Source of the DNA: Streptomyces acidicola | GTDB taxonomy: Bacteria; Actinomycetota; Actinomycetes; Streptomycetales; Streptomycetaceae | Length of the DNA stretch: 33,850 bases | Reading direction: 5' to 3' | NCBI RefSeq assembly: GCF_009377235.1 | Contig: NZ_VMNX01000093.1 | Location: 1 to 33,850 of the forward strand | Part shown: positions 31,280 to 33,850 of the stretch, in pieces | Layout of the letters: each line of letters begins with the position of its first letter | How positions within the stretch are numbered: position 1 is the first letter of the stretch | The notes under the pieces: generated by a model | What the model was told of the DNA's origin: nothing | The model's input: the letters and a program-made list of their open reading frames with translations, nothing else | Database searches by the model: none | Made by a program: the position numbers and the translations under genes

Positions 31280-32068
31280 ATGCTCACCACGCGCTATGTC
31301 ACCGGCGCCCCGAACTGGCTCGATCTCGGCACTCCCGACCTCGACGGCGCCTCGGCCTTCTACGGCGGACTCTTCGGCTGGCAGTTCCGGCCGGGCCCGC
31401 CCGAGACCGGCGGCTACGGCTTCTTCCAGCTCGACGGGAAGACCGTGGCGGGCGGTATGCGGACCACCCCGGAGCAGGGGCCACCTTCCTGGACGGTGTA
31501 CTTCCAGACGCCGGACGCGGACGCCACGGCGAAGGCGGTCGAGCAGGCGCACGGGAGGGTGCTCGCGCAGCCCATGGACGTGCTGGACCAGGGCCGCATG
31601 GCCATCCTCGCCGACCGGGCGGGCGTGCCCTTCGGTGTCTGGCAGCCCGCGGCCACCAAGGGCCTCGATGTCGTGCGGGACCAGGGCTCGCTGTGCTGGG
31701 TGGAGCTGTACACGCCGGACCTTCCGGCGGCCGCCGGGTTCTACAACGCCGTGCTCGGCTGGGAGACCTCGGCCGTCGCGTTCCCCGGAGGCATGTACAC
31801 CACGGTCCACCCGGCGGGCACCGAGATGGACGCCATGTTCGGCGGCATCGTCCCGCTGGAGGACGCCCCGGCCAGGACGGAGGCCGCAGCCTGGCTGCCG
31901 TACTTCGAGGTCCCGGACACGGACGCCACGGCCGTCAGAGCGCAGGAGCTGGGCGGCACGGTCCGCCTCCCCGCGACCGACCTGCAGGGCGTCGGCCGCA
32001 TCGCCGAGTTCGCCGACCCGTACGGAGCGCGGTTCGCGGTGATCAGGAGCGTGCCGCAGCAGAGCTGA
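31280..32068 (+). CDS. two-domain VOC (glyoxalase/bleomycin-resistance fold) protein
   Basis: Protein of 262 residues with two VOC domains, about 8-125 and 135-258. Each begins with a similar strand and helix: PNWLDLGTPDLDGASAFYGGLFGW and CWVELYTPDLPAAAGFYNAVLGW, showing internal duplication, and ends in DPYGARFAV-like or RAGVPFGVWQP strands. Related actinobacterial proteins are annotated as hydroxylase or as the mycobacterial CFP-30B type; no substrate is established. It lacks a clear His/Glu metal set, so catalysis is uncertain. Start ATG with a perfect AAGGAG 7 bp upstream. Divergent from the WhiB-like gene across 286 bp, where I found no certain promoter hexamers. Confidence 0.88.
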   Translation: MLTTRYVTGAPNWLDLGTPDLDGASAFYGGLFGWQFRPGPPETGGYGFFQLDGKTVAGGMRTTPEQGPPSWTVYFQTPDADATAKAVEQAHGRVLAQPMDVLDQGRMAILADRAGVPFGVWQPAATKGLDVVRDQGSLCWVELYTPDLPAAAGFYNAVLGWETSAVAFPGGMYTTVHPAGTEMDAMFGGIVPLEDAPARTEAAAWLPYFEVPDTDATAVRAQELGGTVRLPATDLQGVGRIAEFADPYGARFAVIRSVPQQS

Positions 32069-32082
32069 GGCCAGAAGGCTCG

Positions 32083-32105
32083 CGGGTTCACCGCCGTGAA
32101 ACCCG
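32083..32105. terminator. bidirectional terminator between VOC and LacI genes
   Basis: CGGGTTCAC and GTGAAACCCG pair over a CGCC loop with one bulged A. It lies 14 bp after the VOC stop and 34 bp after the convergent LacI-family stop. Confidence 0.6.
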
Positions 32106-32138
32106 TCCGGGCGACCACTGTGCGGTTGCGGCGCGCGC

Positions 32139-33176
32139 TCAGGCGGAGGCGCGGCGCACCAGTGTGGTCGGCAGGACGACGCTGGAGGGCGCGCTCGTGG
32201 CCTCCCGCCCCGCCCCTCGGGGCTCCAGCCCGCCCAGCAGCAGGCGTGCCATCAGCCGGCCCATCTCCTCGATGTCCTGACGGATCGTCGTGAGGGGAGG
32301 GTCGGTCTGTTCGGCGACCGGCAGCATGTCGTCGAAGCCGACGACGGCGACGTCGTCGGGGACCCTGCGTCCGCGCTCCCGCAGAGCACGCAGGGCGCCC
32401 GAGGCGGAGAGGTCGTTGGCGGCGAAAACGGCGTCCAGGTCCGGGCAGCGGTCCAGGAGCTCCCGCATGGCGCTCTCGCCGCCCGCGGGCGTGAAGTCGC
32501 CCTCGACGACCATCCGCGGACCGGCGTCCACCATGACGTCCCGGAACCCCTGGAACCGGTCGACGGCGGAGGTCTGGTCGAGGGGACCGGTGATGTGGCC
32601 GATACGGGTGCGGCCGAGCCCGACGAGATGCCGGACGGCGTCCCGAGCGCCACCGCGGTTGTCGCTGTCCACATACACGACGTCGGGCACGCCGTCGCCC
32701 CAGCCGGGCCGCCCGCCGAACACGGTCGGTACGCCCGCCCCGTGGATCAGTCCGGGCAGCGGGTCGTCGAGGTGCAGCGAGAAGACGAGCGCGCCGTCGA
32801 CGTGTCCGCCGGCGAGGTACCGTCCGACGCGTACGTGATCGTCGCGCCCTTCGGTGAGCAGCAGCACGAGCTGGGAGTCGTGCGCGGTCAGCTCCTTTCC
32901 GATGCCGCGCAGCTGGAGGGCGAAGAACGGGTCGGCGAAGACTCTGGTCTCGGGCTCGGCGATCACGACGGCGACGGCGTCGTGCCGCCGGGTGACCAGG
33001 CTCCGGGCCGCCTGGTTCGGCACGTAGCCGAGTTCCTCGACGGCTCTGCGTACCCGCTCAACGAGCGGTTCCCGCACGCCCTCGCCCCCGTTGACGACCC
33101 GTGACACGGTCGCCCGCGACACCCCCGCCCGCGCTGCCACGGCCTCCAGCGTGGGACGCGACGTTACCTCGGACAC
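32139..33176 (-). CDS. LacI family transcriptional regulator
   Basis: Repressor of 345 residues. The helix-turn-helix lies at about 9-28 (TLEAVAARAGVSRATVSRVVNG), followed by the hinge helix YVPNQAARSLVTRR that fits into the DNA minor groove. The remaining 280 residues form the periplasmic-binding-protein-like sugar domain with the usual VYVDSDNRGGARDAVRHL, IGHITGP and AVFAANDLSASGALRAL segments. Effector unknown: no sugar transporter or glycosidase gene lies next to it in this window. Start GTG at 33176; GGAGGAGAG lies 7-15 bp upstream. A palindrome of LacI-operator type lies 60 bp upstream, which suggests autoregulation. Confidence 0.93.
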   Translation of the reverse strand: MSEVTSRPTLEAVAARAGVSRATVSRVVNGGEGVREPLVERVRRAVEELGYVPNQAARSLVTRRHDAVAVVIAEPETRVFADPFFALQLRGIGKELTAHDSQLVLLLTEGRDDHVRVGRYLAGGHVDGALVFSLHLDDPLPGLIHGAGVPTVFGGRPGWGDGVPDVVYVDSDNRGGARDAVRHLVGLGRTRIGHITGPLDQTSAVDRFQGFRDVMVDAGPRMVVEGDFTPAGGESAMRELLDRCPDLDAVFAANDLSASGALRALRERGRRVPDDVAVVGFDDMLPVAEQTDPPLTTIRQDIEEMGRLMARLLLGGLEPRGAGREATSAPSSVVLPTTLVRRASA

Positions 33177-33233
33177 TTCGGGACTCTCCTCCAGAGCGGC
33201 TGCCGGTCAGGATAGCTCTGGAGGGGGCGTCAC

Positions 33234-33249
33234 TTGAGAGCGCTCTCTG
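33234..33249. promoter_or_regulatory. LacI-type operator upstream of the regulator
   Basis: GAGAGCGCTCTC (33236-33247) is a perfect 12-bp palindrome with the central CG typical of LacI-family operators, and is similar to the Streptomyces CebR box GGGAGCGCTCCC. On the minus strand TATCCT (33211-33216), a plausible -10, lies about 20 bp further toward the gene, so the palindrome would cover the -35 region. Confidence 0.65.
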
Positions 33250-33290
33250 GAGTCTTGGATGCCGGAGGCCCCGAAGCGCGGGCGCCGCGG

Positions 33291-33710
33291 TCAGAACGCC
33301 GGAATCTCCTCGGGCACCAGCCCGGCCTGCCGGAGCAGGCCGTACAGGTCGGTCTCCCCCCAGAACTCGACGATCACTCCGTCCTGGAGGCGGTAGGACC
33401 TGATGCCGGTCATGGTGAGGTCGCGGCCGGTGCGGTCGTGGGTGTACGTCAGGGTGAAGGCGGTGGTGACGCGGTCGCCGGCCGCGAACAGGTCGTCCAC
33501 ATGGACGCGGCAGCGGGAAAGGCCCGGGGTCAGTACCGAGCCCTCCGGGTAGTGGCGTCCGCGCACGTGCCGGCCGGCGGCATGGATGAGCACGTCCTCG
33601 GCGACCAGTTCCTTCAGTTCGGCGACTTCCTGGGTCTCGAAGACGCGGAGGTAGCGCCGCACGACGTCCTCACTGCGGCGGGTGGTGGCATCGATCGGGG
33701 CGGCCGTCAT
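33291..33710 (-). CDS. NTF2/SnoaL-like family protein
   Basis: Protein of 139 residues with the cone-shaped alpha+beta NTF2-like fold: an N-terminal helix (SEDVVRRYLRVFETQEVAELKEL), then VAEDVLIHAAGRHVRGRHY, and three curved strands ending in GIRSYRLQDGVIVEFWGETD, a pattern typical of SnoaL-type cyclases and related small-molecule binding proteins. The DxF/W pair around GVIVEFWGETD is common, but no catalytic residue can be asserted. No signal peptide. Start ATG 33710; GGAG is only 1 bp from it, so the signal is poorly spaced. An IS5-type element ends 13 bp upstream, so the original promoter may have been lost or replaced. Confidence 0.8.
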   Translation of the reverse strand: MTAAPIDATTRRSEDVVRRYLRVFETQEVAELKELVAEDVLIHAAGRHVRGRHYPEGSVLTPGLSRCRVHVDDLFAAGDRVTTAFTLTYTHDRTGRDLTMTGIRSYRLQDGVIVEFWGETDLYGLLRQAGLVPEEIPAF

Positions 33711-33722
33711 GCTCCGACCGTA

Positions 33723-33850
33723 CTAGGGCCTGTACGGAGTCGTGATCAGCGACTTGGCTGAAGGCTGCGGATCCAGATGACGGCGCCTCGTAGGTGGAGT
33801 CCGGCAAGGTAGCTCTCGGGGGTCTTGTCATAGCGGGTGGCAATGCCGCG
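33723..33850 (-). mobile_element. end of an IS5-type insertion sequence (runs out of window)
   Basis: CTAG (33723-33726) begins the element, followed by GGGCCTGTACGGAGTCGTGA, its terminal inverted repeat. Inside is the 3' end of a transposase gene. The outer 11 bp (CTAGGGCCTGT) are the same as in the MITE-like element at 17080, but the rest of the end differs, so they belong to related but distinct groups. Confidence 0.75.
33746..33850 (-). CDS. IS5-type transposase, C-terminal fragment
   Basis: The last 34 residues of a DDE transposase, open to the end of the window. RGIATRYDKTPESYLAGLHL is the sequence I know from the C-terminus of IS5-family transposases of actinomycetes, where the Glu of ESYLAGL belongs near the catalytic region. 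It ends with AVIWIRSLQPSR and a TGA, 20 bp inside the terminal repeat. Whether the full gene is intact cannot be seen; many of these elements use a programmed frameshift between two ORFs. Confidence 0.85.
   Translation of the reverse strand, partial: RGIATRYDKTPESYLAGLHLRGAVIWIRSLQPSR

Overview
The window is chromosomal DNA from a Streptomyces or a very close relative. Support for this is the very high GC content with strong third-position GC bias, GTG starts behind GGAG-type ribosome binding sites, a sporulation protein of the SsgA-like family, a WhiB-like protein, and intergenic repeats of a type I know from Streptomyces genomes. From memory, unchecked, the stretch from about 10.5 to 31 kb resembles the S. 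coelicolor region that carries fadB/fadA, ssgD, an ABC-F/UvrA-like pair and wblJ. I see no tRNA, rRNA, CRISPR array, prophage or biosynthetic gene cluster.

Layout. 1-5 kb, minus strand: an ABC-F ATPase, a conserved protein of unknown role and a BCCT-type osmolyte transporter. 5-10 kb: a secreted peptidase group, with an X-Pro dipeptidyl-peptidase-like hydrolase translationally coupled to an M14 carboxypeptidase, divergent from a secreted M1 aminopeptidase. 10-10.5 kb: gene-free DNA made of dispersed Streptomyces repeats. 10.5-16.6 kb: acyl-CoA metabolism, with fadB, fadA and a CaiB/BaiF CoA-transferase on the minus strand and a divergent trans-acting enoyl-reductase-like protein. 16.6-19.4 kb: a 48-residue membrane protein, an endonuclease V gene carrying an in-frame MITE-like insertion, a small basic protein and a secreted BNR-repeat protein. 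19.7-20.8 kb: ssgD and a GPP34 protein, convergent. 20.9-25.1 kb: an ABC-F gene with a long structured leader followed 10 bp later by a UvrA-like ATPase lacking the UvrB-binding region, which looks like an inducible intrinsic-resistance unit. 25.2-27.2 kb: dimethylarginine dimethylaminohydrolase and an acyl-ACP desaturase with three phased palindromes in its promoter. 27.3-33.7 kb: a 1,115-residue helical-repeat protein, a WhiB-like regulator, a two-domain VOC protein, a LacI regulator with an operator-like palindrome, and an NTF2/SnoaL-like protein. The last 128 bp are the end of an IS5-type element that runs out of the window.

The strongest unusual signals are: (1) a 222-bp element with perfect inverted ends inside the endonuclease V gene, which keeps the frame and adds 74 residues; (2) a leader upstream of the second ABC-F gene with a strong promoter, a ribosome binding site plus three-codon mini-ORF, and two mutually exclusive hairpins, typical of antibiotic-sensing attenuation; (3) the phased operator array in front of the desaturase. 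All functional claims come from motif reading alone; no database search was run.
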